A DNA stretch of 64,000 nt from Nephromyces sp. MM_2019. Lineage: Eukaryota > Apicomplexa > Aconoidasida > Nephromycida. The notes beneath the pieces are model-generated. The model saw nothing but the letters and a program-made list of their open reading frames with translations. It had not been told where the DNA came from and did no database searches. A program made the position numbers and the translations under genes. The stretch lies in contig JADHZB010000582.1 of NCBI GenBank assembly GCA_015657535.1, forward strand, positions 43,858 to 107,857, given 5' to 3'. Numbering within the stretch: the stretch's first letter is position 1; the number at the start of each line of letters is the position of its first letter. This document shows, in pieces, positions 37,031 through 50,152 of the stretch.

Positions 37031-40000
37031 ATGTATAAATGTCTACTCTGGGATGAAAAATCTAGTTATTTTGGGAGTTGTGTCCAAAATCTCATTCTCC
37101 CCTTTATACTCACACTAATAATTTTTGGTCTAACCGTCTATACTTTTTTTTCATCTAACAGAAATGAAAACAGGAGGAATTACATTCGAAGGAATCACTA
37201 TGGTGAGAACTGGAGAAGTTTATATTTTCGAGAGCAAACCTAATACATTTTAATTATCCACACTAATAATTTAGTAATTTTAGCTTTTTATAACCCATTC
37301 TATTTGCTTAGCAATTTTAGATTTCTACCAACCATACCAATCACTTAGTAATTTAAGGTTTCAACAAACAATACAATTGGTTAATGATATCAAATTTCTA
37401 CCAAATATACTAATTGCCCAGTAGCTTTATAAACGATAAGCGTTTACATGATATAGCATTAAAATATAATTAATATTGATACAAATGAACTATTACTTAG
37501 CCTTTTAATATTAATTCGTGCTCACAGCCTCGTGAAAACAAATTTTAAGCCACATCTATTAAAATTCATCTCATAACTTTTTAAATACTATTTTATGCAG
37601 CTCTCATCACATTTATTACAAGTCAACTCCTATCAATTTTAGCAAATGGAATCTGTTTAGGCTTTCAAATATCCGAGAAAAATACCAACTTTGAGTCTAG
37701 CTTGAGCTCTTTGCTTTTTGGTCTCTCCAGTGCTTTCCAGCTCTTTCTTTACTTATGGGCTGTAAGTTTTTTACTTAATCATTTAAAATTTTAAATGCCT
37801 ATTAAATACATATTTATATATCAAAACAACCCTAAGAACTATATGAGCACTATATGTAGAATCAAGTAGAGCAACATTTTACAATATATATATTTAATTT
37901 TAAATCCATAGTATTAATCCTGTATATGAATAATAATACTTAAATTTACAGGTTAGGCATATCATCGTAAGTTACAAATATTTGATTGTGACATCGGCTA
38001 TTTACATGCTGGTATCCTTTAATCCTCTACAAAACTCCATTCAAAAATTACTTTATAATGAATCCCTGGACGCATTTAATTATGTTTCCTTTTTTGTATC
38101 GGCCTTTTCTATAATAGCATTCATAACATCCTTCTTTACCAAACAATCTGATGTAAGTATTTTGTTATTTTGATAAGCACCTGCCCTTTTTAGCTTAATT
38201 CTCGTTTTATAAAACTACAGGTTCCGTTTGATCATCATCTGCTATCTGAGAACTCACATGCTTTTGATGAGGTTCCTCCCCCTGAGTTGAAAGCTAATTT
38301 ATTTTCATTAATTACGTTTTCATGGATGTCTCCTATCATCAAACTAGGATATAAGCGTTCTCTCACATTTACCGATCTAAAACCATTACACCCAAAAGAA
38401 GAATCACAAGTCCTATTTGATGAACTGAAAGCTCAATGGGATAAAGAGATGGCTCTAAAACCACCAGGAAAGAGATCACTGATACGAGTTCTTGCCAAAT
38501 TGCACTGGAAGACCTTTGTAGTGGGTTCATCCATGAAAGTTATATATGATATTTTGCTTTTCTCTGGTCCGTTATTTTTGAAAGTCATCATTTCATTTTT
38601 TGAAGATACAAACTCATCCAAGTAATTTCAATAGCTTAATTTACTAATACACAAAATTTTATATTGTTGCTTATAATATTTTAAAAGAAAAACTAAGGGT
38701 AGAACAATGATTATACAAATTCATTACATGTATCATGAACACAACTTCCAAAACTCATAATTAGTTGTTCAAATAACCTCTTTCTACATCATTGATAATA
38801 TATTTTACAGCTCTCAGACCAATGAGTACATGGGTTTTATCTACACTGGATTATTACTTTTGAGTTTCATGACACAAACCATTTTCCTTCACCAATATTT
38901 CCATCGAATGATAAGAGTCGGAATGAGGATGAAGTCTGCACTCACATCAATGATTTATGACACCTCTATGAGGATCCCACAAGGTACGGAATAGTTTATG
39001 GAATCACTCTTTAAAAACTTGATACACCCAGTTGATGACCTTTTAGACAACAAATTTGAATTATTACAACTCTGCTTAACTTATAGGTATGGCAGGTAAA
39101 ATAAAGCCCGATGGTACACTTCTTGATGTAGAACCAAAATCTACTGGTGAAATTGTCAACTTAATGGCTGTTGATACTCAACGTGTTCAAGACCTCATGA
39201 CATATGTTCAAATCGTTTGGTCTGGTCCTTTTCAAATACTGGTATCTATGATTTTACTTTACAACAACATAGGCATTAGTACATTTGGAGGTATTGCAGT
39301 TGCCTTCTTGATGATCCCAATTTCAGGTAATTAAATTTATTATTATCACTGTGCTCTATACTGATATTTTAACTCCAAAACTTTTTATCTTAGATACTTT
39401 CTATTTACTTCAGAATTAATTTTACCTCATAAAACCTCTTCATATTTTTTATTCATCCTAAAGGCTATATTACTAAAACAATAAAGAAAGTACAAAATGT
39501 AGTCATGAAAAAAAGAGATGATAGATTGAAAATAACAAATGAAACACTAAATGGGATAAGAATTTTGAAAATGCTTGCATGGGAGAACTCATTCACTGAA
39601 AAAATTATGGATCAGCGTTCTATTGAATTAGACCATCTATGGAAGTATCAAGTAGTATCGGTAAGCTGCAATATCTAATTTCTTCTTAAATGGTTATTCA
39701 TTTATTTCCTTTTTTATCTACCTAGGCACTTTCAAGGATGCAATGGACACTTGCTCCAGTAATGATTTTACTCGTGAGCTTTACAATTTATGTCCTAATT
39801 GGTAATGTACTCACTGCTCCAATCGCCTTTACAACCCTTGCTCTGGTTAACATCCTCCGCTTTCCAATGCAACTTGTACCTGTTATGATCAATAATCTTA
39901 TAGAAGCATTGATTTCTCTCAATCGTATCCAAGAATTCTTAGAAATTCCCCCCCTTAAACCACTGATGATCAACTATATTTCTCCACCAAGTGAACCCCT

Positions 40001-43000
40001 TATCAAGATCCGGAATGCTGATTTTAGTTGGTTCAATAAGATGCCACTATTAAAGAATATAAATCTTGATATAAATAAAGGTAATTACCTCTTTAAGAGA
40101 AATATTACTTTTTTCCTTTCAAATGTTTTCAGATATGATGTATCACTATATTACTTTCATTCAAACCTTAATTTAAAGCTTATTTACTCTTCCTACACTC
40201 TCTTCTAATCTTAAATCTACTTTTAATATATACACATAAACAGGTGAACTTGTCGCAATAATTGGTTCAACTGGTTCAGGGAAAAGTGGACTTCTGCACA
40301 GTATTATTGGCGATACCGAGAAGACCTGTGGAGATCTTAATATTAATGGCGGCATTAGCTATTGTGCTCAAGTTCCTTGGGTACAAAATTGCTCAGTGAA
40401 AGACAATATCACATTCAAGAAACCCTATAATGACTACTTTTATCATAAAGTAGTCAATGCTTGTGCACTCAAACCTGATTTTGATGTTCTACCCGCTGGT
40501 GATGAAACTGAGATAGGAGAAAGAGGGATAAATCTTTCAGGGGGTCAGAAACAAAGAATTGCTATGGCCCGTGCAATTTACCACTCAGCAAATATCTATA
40601 TATTTGATGATTGCTTTAGTGCATTAGATGCCAATGTATCAAAGTTTGTCTTCAAAAAATGTTTTCAAGAAATTTTGAGAGAACAAACAGTATTATTGGT
40701 AACCCATAAATTGGATCTTCTACCATTTTGCGATCGAGTTAGAGATGAACACTATTTATTTTAATCTGATTTTAAATTTTCCATATCTTGACCTTAATTT
40801 CAGATCCTTGTTGTTCAAAATAATGAAATTGTTTACAATGGACAATTTGCTGTAAGTACAGACGAGATTTTTTCAAAGAAACGAAGTTAACGCTCACCTT
40901 AATCATTTATAGGGTTTACAATATACCAGCGTCTATCAAGAATTCTCAGCTAGCCAGGGAACTCAAGATGCTGATTCATCTCTTAGTGAACTCACTTTAC
41001 CTACAGAAGTTGATACAGTAAGACAACATCTTATCAACTATTTCTATTTTGAATCTTAGCATGAAATACCGATCATTATATATTTTAGATTTCTCAAGAG
41101 TCTATTTCTCCTAGCATAACCAATCCTGGAAGGTAATCATCTCAAAAGTGACAAATAATTTATCTTTTTATGTTTTATATAACATGTTTATTTTATAATC
41201 TATATCTTTACATCTCATTATAGCGATGATGAATCACAATATGAAAAGACTCCATTTGAGCGTCGGAATTCAAATGAAATGAAAGATGAACCAACAAGGG
41301 ATCCATCTAAGGATGATACGCAAACAAAGAATAAAGAGAAAAAGTATGATATCAGCTTAAAATGTATAATATCACTCTATATGATTTCTATCAATAATTT
41401 CTTCTATAGAGACATTGGGAGTCTCATAAGCATTGAACAAGTTCAACATGGAAAGGTGGCATCATCTGTATATTGGCAATATATCAAGAATGCCTCTTTT
41501 GTTACCTTTAGCTTTTACATTGGTTGCCAAATCTTTACCAATGCCTCCCAAATGGGTTCAACATTTTGGTTATCATATTGGTCTGCAGAACCGGAGATGG
41601 TATCTTCAGCCGCTGGTTTATCTATGTATGGAATTATTTCTATTACACAAGTCTTTTTGGCTATTTGTTCTTTAATTTATATGGCTATTGCAATCCAAAA
41701 TGCCGCTGAGAAGTTCCATTCAGGCTTAATTACCGGGATAATGAAGTAACTAGAATAAATATTCAATCAATGTTCTAATCCTGGATAATTTATTATGTTC
41801 TTTTTCCTAATTTAGGGCTCCACTCTCATTCTTTGACACTACGCCTCTAGGGAGAATAGTGAATCGATTCGCAAAAGATACCAATGTTATTGATGAAGAA
41901 TTACCAGCTAACTTGACTAGCTATGTGACGACAATTCTAAATATTGTTGTTATAGTGCTCTCAATTTCTTTTGCTGTGCCCCTTTTCCTCATACCTATGG
42001 CAGCTCTTTGTGCAGTTTATTATTATTTCCAATTGTACTACATCCCAACCTCTAGACAGCTACAGAGATTAGATTCTGTCTTAAGGTCACCACTCTTTGC
42101 AAACTTCACTGAAACTTTAGATGGAATACCAACAATACGTGCTTTTAAATACGAAGATAAGTTCTTGAAATATAATCAACATCTTGTTGATGCTAACTTA
42201 AGAGCTTACTATCTAAGAGTAGCCTCAAATCGCTGGCTTGCTATACGTCTAGAAAGTGTAGGTACAGGTATAGTCGTTAGCACTGCACTCCTTTGCGTTA
42301 TTTCAATGGGCAGAATTTCCCCTAGTTTGGCAGGACTTGCGATATCATATTCTTTGAATATCACACAATCATTAACAAATCTTGTTCGAGTAGCTGGGTT
42401 AGTTGAAATAGAATCACAATTCATCGAATACATTAACTCCCCTATAAATTACACACATTCAGAACCCTTGAGAGTAGTATCGTATCTGTAGAACGTATAA
42501 AGGAATACACAACAGATATTCCCCAAGAAAAAACTCAGAAAGTTAATATAAAACACGTGAAATGGCCCAAGAATGGCTCTATAAAGTTTGTCGATTATAG
42601 TCTGAGATATAGACCTGAGCTACCTCTTGTGCTAAAAGACCTCAACTTTAGTATTAAAGGAGGAGATAAGTAATCACAAAGTTTATTTAATGATTTCCAA
42701 ACCTATAAATATAAACTTTCTCTATTGAATTGAACAGGGTTGGCATAGTGGGAAGAACAGGGGCTGGAAAAAGCTCTTTGATGACTGCATTACTCCGTTT
42801 AACAGAACCTGCAAAAGGCTATGTTGAAATAGATGGTGAAAGTACCCAGAATGTTAATCTTAAGCTTCTAAGGAGTAAATTTTGCATCATACCTCAAGTA
42901 AATCTATTCCCTTCTAATCTAAACTAGTCATTACAATTGTATATTTTATTTTAACTAGAGTCCGACACTTTTTTCTGGCACATTGAGATTTAATGTTGAT

Positions 43001-43623
43001 CCACTAAATCAATCAACTGATCAGCAAGTAATGGATGCATTGGAAAAGGCACACATCAAGTCATATATGCAAACAATTTCAGATGACCCTCTATCTTACA
43101 TTGTTGATGAAAATGGAAGAAATTTTTCTGTTGGCCAAAGACAAATGATTTGCCTTGCTAGAGCGATTATCTCTAATGCAGTTATAGTAATGCTTGATGA
43201 AGCTACATCAGTCGTTGACCCACACACAGACCAGTTAATACAACAAACTATAAAACAAGAGTTTGCAGCTTCTACAATTCTTACAATCGCACATCGTATA
43301 AACACTATTTTGAATAGCGACAAAGTAATAATTTGACAATCTAACCTACATTACTCATAATTTAGTGCTCATTCAATTATTTTTTATTTTCAGATTTTAG
43401 TACTCGATCACGGCCAGATCAGTGAGTTCGACAGTCCTCAGGTACTATCACATTATAAATTCAATAATTTAAGTATTCATAAATTCTCAAACTTAAACTC
43501 CTTACTCAGGCCCTATTTTCAAACAAAGAAAGTATATTCAGAAGCTTGTGTTTACAATCTGGTATAAACCTCGTGAATGGGGAGTTTACTTATGATTCTA
43601 CACAAGAATTTATCAAACAATAG
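37031..43623 (+). CDS. ABCC-family (MRP-type) ABC transporter, full length
   Basis: Multidrug-resistance-protein-type exporter with two six-helix domains, two nucleotide-binding domains and an extra N-terminal TMD0. Twenty exons give 1501 aa: 37031-37202, 37601-37761, 37952-38152, 38221-38621, 38811-38983, 39087-39326, 39464-39660, 39726-40080, 40244-40737, 40804-40851, 40913-41017, 41089-41132, 41224-41343, 41410-41745, 41816-42389, 42473-42669, 42738-42897, 42959-43324, 43394-43441, 43510-43623. TMD0 starts [21 protein letters not shown]1: [33 protein letters not shown]2: [31 protein letters not shown]1 has Asp in place of the catalytic Glu after Walker B, as usual in ABCC proteins, so NBD2 is the likely hydrolytic site. 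The exon 15/16 junction is the weakest: translation breaks there before [11 protein letters not shown]. Substrate unknown. Confidence 0.94.
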
Positions 43624-43991
43624 GGTAGCATATAAATATGAATTCCATCTCTAAGACTTTCATTTTTGATATTAAAATACTGGATTTTATATTGAATGCT
43701 TTCTCTCTTTAATAGAAAGCTATTACTTTAACTTTGATATAATCAAGATCTATACATATTTTTAAACTTTTAGCATTTAGACTAACACAATAGAACTCTA
43801 ACTCAATCTTTGAATAACACTTAATTCCGCACCCATTTTAGTTATTTTCTGGATTATATTTTTGAATTCATAATACATTTTGTACCAACAATAATTTTTG
43901 TATGTTAACTCCTATGAGCAATTAACTAAGTAAGTCATTAAATAGATTATATCTCATCTGAATCGGAAGAATTTTTTCATTTTTTTCAATA
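43624..43991. other. Convergent intergenic region, ABC transporter / B-box protein
   Basis: AT-rich 3' UTR-like DNA; nothing recognised. Confidence 0.6.
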
Positions 43992-45779
43992 TTAAATAGT
44001 CGATAAAATAACTCCCTTTATTTGATTTCGAGTAAAATCTGTATTGTGGGCTTCTGTGCTAGTGGCAACTGATGCATCCCGTAAATATTGATTACACTCT
44101 TGTAATGGCTCTATGTATTGGGCCGCATAATCATTAGCTACGTGACTCCTCAGTAATGCTTGGTGCTCCGAAAAGAAATATAAGATTTGTACCTCCTTAG
44201 AAAAAGGTTTCTGTTCACTAATTAATTCAAGCAGTTCTGATACTTTCTTTTGGTCCTCTGAAACGCTTTCTAACAGCATATCTATGTAATCAACCACTTG
44301 GGAGAAAACAAGGTCGAGGTATTGTTGCCCAGTATCGTTAATTGTCATCAAATGATCTTTTAGCTTGTGAATAGTATAATTTAGTGAGCTGGTGTTGGAT
44401 CTTTTGATGGAATTCCATTCACTCTCTTTCATTACTAATGATTCTAATACATAATCAACATCTCTTAGCCATGAATCGATCCTCTTTTTCCAACTATTTA
44501 TCTCAACCTCATCAATGGTGTGCCATGCATCTTCAAGATTTTCTACGTTGTGCTGTGTATGGTAGCCACTCACTATGCATTGTGAACAAACACATTCATA
44601 CGCACAGGTATGACAAAAGTACTCCACTGGATGATACTTATGTAGACTACAGGGGCGACCAATCTTAGTAGCTGAATCTCTGGGTAAGGTGAAATCCCGC
44701 AAATTGGGTTTACTGAGAACTTGTGATAAATTTGACCAGGAAATTACATCATCTTCTTTTGTTGCACTGAATAATTCTTTCCTGTGCCTTGCGATATTGT
44801 GAGTTTTATGATAACTTTTGACTTCAATCCCAATCTCTTCTTCACTTGACCTAGGCGAAGCTAAAAGAGGTGTCTCTACTCCAGGCCTCTTAATAAAGCT
44901 CGGGGTCTCGTAGCACTTAGCTAGATTTCTTTGTTTGGAATAGTTAACCGGACATGGCACAGTTGGTATGTCAAGCTCATTTTTATTTCCTTCTAGGCAG
45001 TCAACTAGTAAATTCCAACATCCCTTTGATGGTTGACTTATTGCCTTGTAATATGATGTCTGTAAATCATTATATATTGATTCTCCTTGTTCTCTCAGTA
45101 ATGGATTATAAGAGGGTAGACCACTTCTACTCTTCAAGATTTGCCATGCATTACTATCTGGATATGTAATGTTTCCACATACTCTACAACGTATATAAGC
45201 TTCAGAATAGGGATATTTCGCAATTCTCCTGAGAAATAAGAGTCTCGATGCACATACAAGGCACAAATTGTGATTACACTCCATGTTGAGGCCCTCTAGA
45301 ATCCTTCTCATGCAATTATAACACTTTCCAGTATCCACATTATGAATGAACTGTTCAATGTGTTCCATTTCATCATCCTGCTCCAGTGTATTGCTTGATC
45401 TTTTGCCCAAATTGTTGAATGTACTTAAATGTGTAAATGCGCGTTTGTTAAAATGTATTTCGCTATCATCTTCAATTATTCCCTCCAATTTATCATTTAA
45501 ACCTATAGTGTACTTTGATGATTGTGAAAACCAATCTTTAAATGATGATATATCATCTAATTGTATATTACTATGTGATGTATAATTTGTTTTTGGAGAG
45601 AACCAATCAACTCGACGTGAATTTTTAAGCGTGTGTTCTGAATTTGAGCTATACAAATTTTGTTTTTGTGTGCCTTTAGATGACATAGAATACCAATCTA
45701 GTTCATTTTCTTTTTTGTTGGTTTCAGGCTCTATCTCTGGTACATTTTTGTACCCAGATTTGTTTATAGGATCACTCAT
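43992..45779 (-). CDS. RING-like plus B-box zinc-finger protein with a C-terminal coiled coil (RBCC-like)
   Basis: Intronless, 595 aa. The N-terminal ~90 residues carry three spaced copies of a short motif: LDWYS, VDWFS, KDWFS. A RING-like Cys cluster lies at about residues 155-205 (CYNCMRR, MECNHNLCLVCASRLL, RCRVCG), but the spacing of the second half is atypical, so E3 activity is uncertain. A B-box follows at about residues 375-415 (PCSLHKYHPVEYFC, CVCSQCIVSGYHTQHN). Downstream is a helical, Leu/Glu/Lys-rich segment of about 170 residues, probably coiled coil. The order RING-like, B-box, coiled coil resembles TRIM/RBCC proteins; there is no recognisable C-terminal substrate domain. The linker between RING and B-box is long (~170 residues) and Ser/Pro-rich. 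Confidence 0.8.
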   Translation of the reverse strand: MSDPINKSGYKNVPEIEPETNKKENELDWYSMSSKGTQKQNLYSSNSEHTLKNSRRVDWFSPKTNYTSHSNIQLDDISSFKDWFSQSSKYTIGLNDKLEGIIEDDSEIHFNKRAFTHLSTFNNLGKRSSNTLEQDDEMEHIEQFIHNVDTGKCYNCMRRILEGLNMECNHNLCLVCASRLLFLRRIAKYPYSEAYIRCRVCGNITYPDSNAWQILKSRSGLPSYNPLLREQGESIYNDLQTSYYKAISQPSKGCWNLLVDCLEGNKNELDIPTVPCPVNYSKQRNLAKCYETPSFIKRPGVETPLLASPRSSEEEIGIEVKSYHKTHNIARHRKELFSATKEDDVISWSNLSQVLSKPNLRDFTLPRDSATKIGRPCSLHKYHPVEYFCHTCAYECVCSQCIVSGYHTQHNVENLEDAWHTIDEVEINSWKKRIDSWLRDVDYVLESLVMKESEWNSIKRSNTSSLNYTIHKLKDHLMTINDTGQQYLDLVFSQVVDYIDMLLESVSEDQKKVSELLELISEQKPFSKEVQILYFFSEHQALLRSHVANDYAAQYIEPLQECNQYLRDASVATSTEAHNTDFTRNQIKGVILSTI

Positions 45780-46864
45780 TTTAATCCTAGCCTAAATATA
45801 CATACATTCATAAATCTATAAATTTATGTGATCTGAGAAATTAGTAACTAATAAAGCTTTATATGTTAAGAACCTTAATATAACTTAATTGAATTGTTTT
45901 ATATATGTGCTTTTTGATTTAATTACAAATAATAAATTTTCTTTTACATTCTATCATGAAATCAACAATAAACTTAATTAAACTTTGTTTCAATTGTTAT
46001 AAAAGGCAAGTGACTTTGTGAAAAATTCAGTACCCAGTTTATATTTGAACAAAAGTAAAAGTTATTTATTTTTTATGCTCGATTTTAGATTTGAAACACA
46101 AATATTTATAAATACAATTACAAGCTAATAAATTTTGAATATCAAATTTATAAATTTAGCTCGAAATATCAGTAGCACAAAGTATACATTTAGAGGTATA
46201 TAAAATGTATAAAAGTGAATATTTTACCACCTACAGCTTAGTATTGCTCAAATTTATTTAGCAATAATAAGACTTTTATACTTACATATGTATAAGTTGT
46301 TGAAAAACGCTCAAAGCTTATTTTTTTTTTTGCTTAACTGTTGCTTTTGTAGTTTATAATGATTATTTATTATTTCAGATATCTAAGTATATGGAGCTTT
46401 GGATGCATGTGCATTTAAATTTATGTAAAATTTATATTTATTTTGACTGCATTATTTATCATGCAAACCCAAAATTCTATTTTTTGTTAAGATTAGTACT
46501 AAATATTATATCAACTATTATGGAATTTAACACATTACCAATTTTATATCAAACCTACAGACATCTTAAGCCTGATTCAAATAAATTAATCCCCAATTAT
46601 AAGCTCGATTTAGGAAAATTAGGCAACTAATTAAAAACCCTATTCACAATTTTCAACTATCCAATTACCACACAAAAGTTAAAACAAACCATTAGACAAT
46701 TTAAGCAAAGTCATTATACATCTCAAATAATTTAGGCAAAATTAACAGAGAATACATATCAAATTTAAGTAAACTAAGTAATTAAGTAATACCTAGAAAG
46801 AATAATCAACTTAAAGTCTAAGGTTAACGACTGTTTATGTTATTAGATATTATTAAAAAAAAAA
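45780..46864. other. Divergent intergenic region, B-box protein / twinfilin-like gene
   Basis: AT-rich, presumably contains both promoters. A short plus-strand frame at 46.39-46.63 kb lacks recognisable motifs. Confidence 0.5.
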
Positions 46865-49800
46865 ATGCCGTCACAAAATCCAATATTAATTGATGAAGTA
46901 ATCAAGAATACACTTTGCGAAATCAGGTCAGGGAAATCAACAGGGGTTCAAACTCTTAAGATTTCAATTTCATCCAAGAATAATAAGGGTATCTACTAGA
47001 TAATTTATTTATTTAGGAAAGCTCATGAGATAAATAAAACGATATATATATATATATGTTTGTCTTTATAGATGTGTGTTTCTAAAATTAATTTTCTAAC
47101 AAATTTAACATCAAATCATAAGTATATGTATCGTTACAGCTATGTATATATGCATTTCCGCATGAGTATGTGAATAAATAGGTATAAATATATGCATATA
47201 TGAACATACTTATGTGATTAGCATGTCTAGGAGCTTATGGAGAAATAATTTTGGAACAAAAGTCATCAGAGAATGAAATTGATGCTTTGCGCAGCGCACT
47301 TGATGAACAATTTCCCTGTATGCTGATACATAATCTAAATAACAAATCAAACTCCGATAAATGGTAATGCTTATGATGGGTTTTTAAATTCATACATGCT
47401 TTAATCTTAAAATATATTTATATATGCTAGTACATGTTTAGCAGTGTATATATTCTAAAATGTTATATTCAAATTTTTCGTGGAAATTTTGTAGATTTTA
47501 AATTCTTTTCTAGAGCATAAGTCTTAAAATCAGAATTTTTTCTAGTACATATACACAATCGAAAGACAAAGAGCTTTTTATAAATGATATATAGGGTTAT
47601 AATTTCTTGGTGCCCTAAAAATTCCGAGATGATGATTAAATGTGAATTTGCATTTCTTAGAAATTACATTGAAAGTCTTTTATTCGGTTTCAACTGGCAA
47701 TATACACTATTGATATCTAAGAAGGTGATGTATCTGCATATGTAGATATAAGTTAAGTATTCAGCAGAATTTTCAATGTGCACCTAAAAGTATATTGAAA
47801 TAAAATATCAACACTCTACAAGAAATAAAAATTCAAATAACAATATCCTCCTACACACAATGATAATGAGTAGCCTAATAAAATATTCCAGCACCCAAAA
47901 TATATACATCTCGAAACTGTTAACTGCCACACAAACCCTAAATACCTTAAATTGTATACAAACTCACTAAAATTGCTTATTTTAAAATTTTATTTCACAC
48001 AGAAAGATTTAACAAGTGCTAATCTTTTTAAGTTAGTTTATAATAACGATTCTGAAATTGTTCCATTAATGAAAAAAGAATTTATACCCAATTTCGCTAA
48101 TGTGTATACGGTAATTCTATGTTATTGAAATAAGTAATAAATTACTTAAGTTTACATATTTTTGGACCAACAGGCACACTTAGAGAACAATTTCATTAGT
48201 AAGAAGTTTTAAATTCTAAAAGAATTCATATATTCAGCTATAAACATTGCTTTAGTATGCTTTGGAAATGAAAAATCATTATATAGCTCATCATTACTTA
48301 TAATATAGCAAATACATGACATATATACATTTTTACATTTTTTACCTTCCTTGAAGAATTACCTTTGGTGTTTGTGTGGAAATTATCTCAAGATATGAAC
48401 GTAAATATTCATGAATGCTTAGAGATATACATATTTACACTACATATCAATGCTTACACAATTGTTGAACATAAGACTACTTATAGCTGTTATATTAACT
48501 CTAATAGGTGTTTTATTAATGTAAATGAACCACTTTTGTACAAATTTGACAACTCACATTTTGTAAATTGTTTCATATCATCTTATGAACTTATACACAC
48601 TTTCTAGTAGACATTAAAATCACAATGGTTATTCGAAATTATTCTTTAATTATTTAGTTACAATGTAAAAATTTTCAAGGTTAAAAATTAATGTACAAAC
48701 CTAATAGAGGGATTTTAATAATCAATTCTCATTCCTAGACAGCACATAAGCACTCACACACAAAAGCTTATTTACGCAAGCACATGCAAAAATAATACCC
48801 ACATTCACACTAATATACAAACCAAATCGAATATTTACACAAAAAACCTAAACTCACATATAGCAATGCACATAGATGAAAACTCCATAAAATAAAAAAT
48901 AAGCAACAAACAAAAAACTTAGGCACGCCCACAGAGTCTATGAGTTTAAATTGTTTTTTTTATTAAAGGTAGCTATTGCAAGATGGAAAAGAAAAGCGGA
49001 TAATCTCCTAATATTCGTAAGCAAATTTAAATATAATAAGTTTAGTAAACTTTAACACATTATTTTTTAGGGGAATTTAAATATAAAAGCATTTTGAAAT
49101 GCTTTGACACATTTTCAATACTCTTGAATAAATTTCAGTACTTGAATTTGGATGAAAATGCATTAACATTAGACGCGTCATCAAATACACGACCAGGTAC
49201 AGATGTGTGAATTTGATATAAACATGACACCCATATAACAAACGCTGTTGATATATGAAAACTTGAAAGTAATATTAAAACATCTATTTAGTATAAACTA
49301 CAAATAAATAAGCTTGTGTTATAAACCTGACACTAAAAATCAATCAAATTTGGGTCGTGTAAAATTATATAAATTCTATCTGATCTTAATAATTCAGTAA
49401 ATATGCACACAAAGTTTAACTCAACGGAAGGGCGCTATTATTTAATTGACAACGGAATTCGAACCTGTAAGTCAAAAAAGTTTAAGTCTTATTAACGTAA
49501 TCAATCTTACAAATTTTGTCATTTTCAGATTTATTTTTACACACACCACCTAATCTAAATAGACATACTTCATTTTTATATGCAGCATCTAAGGTAACTT
49601 CAACAATGTAGATGTTTATATTTTATCTGTATATATGCATCATTTTACTATATCTATATCATCTTCGTGTATTCTACATCAGTTTTGTATATATGTTTCA
49701 TACTCATATGTATATACTGTTAGTATATATATTTAACATTTTTGTGGATAATATATAGCATTTTTATGGGTGTAAATCTCCTGTAAATATATTTTTTACA

Positions 49801-50152
49801 TAAGATATATGCCTATATATCATCTTTGTATACTTTCTGTGCTAAAAATTTGGTTATATATACTTTCTGCACATTTTAATTACAACACCATTGTATGAGT
49901 ATATCCATTTTTAAGAGTTTTCATATATGTTTTCATAATATTTTCTTTTTAAATTCCGGAAACAATAAAATTATGTAGACTGGAGTGTTGCATTGTTTGG
50001 AAATGGCGGATATAACTATAGCACATTCAAGTGATTTAATAAATGCACTGGAAATGCAGGAGATATTATGTACTGAAAAATTTGATACACAAGGTGACTT
50101 AATAACGATTATTAAGCCACGACCAAATAATTCGAGTACGCGTAAAAAATAA
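46865..50152 (+). CDS. Twinfilin-like protein (two ADF-H domains)
   Basis: Probable actin-monomer/barbed-end regulator. Ten exons give 282 aa: 46865-46988, 47231-47363, 47676-47724, 48003-48110, 48174-48198, 48973-49016, 49139-49196, 49398-49466, 49529-49593, 49979-50152. The first half (IDEVIKNTLCEIRSGKSTGV, LKISI, FPCMLIHNL) resembles ADF-H1 of twinfilin. The second half (KADNLLIFYLNLDENALTL, GRYYLIDN, PPNLNRHTSFLYAASK) resembles ADF-H2, ending with a Lys/Arg-rich tail. FLYAASK corresponds to the MLYASSK-type actin-binding helix of ADF-H domains. Exon 3 is the weakest call: a more obvious acceptor upstream would create a stop at the junction. Some introns are long (about 770 nt between exons 5 and 6). 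A divergent single ADF-H protein is the alternative. Confidence 0.6.
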
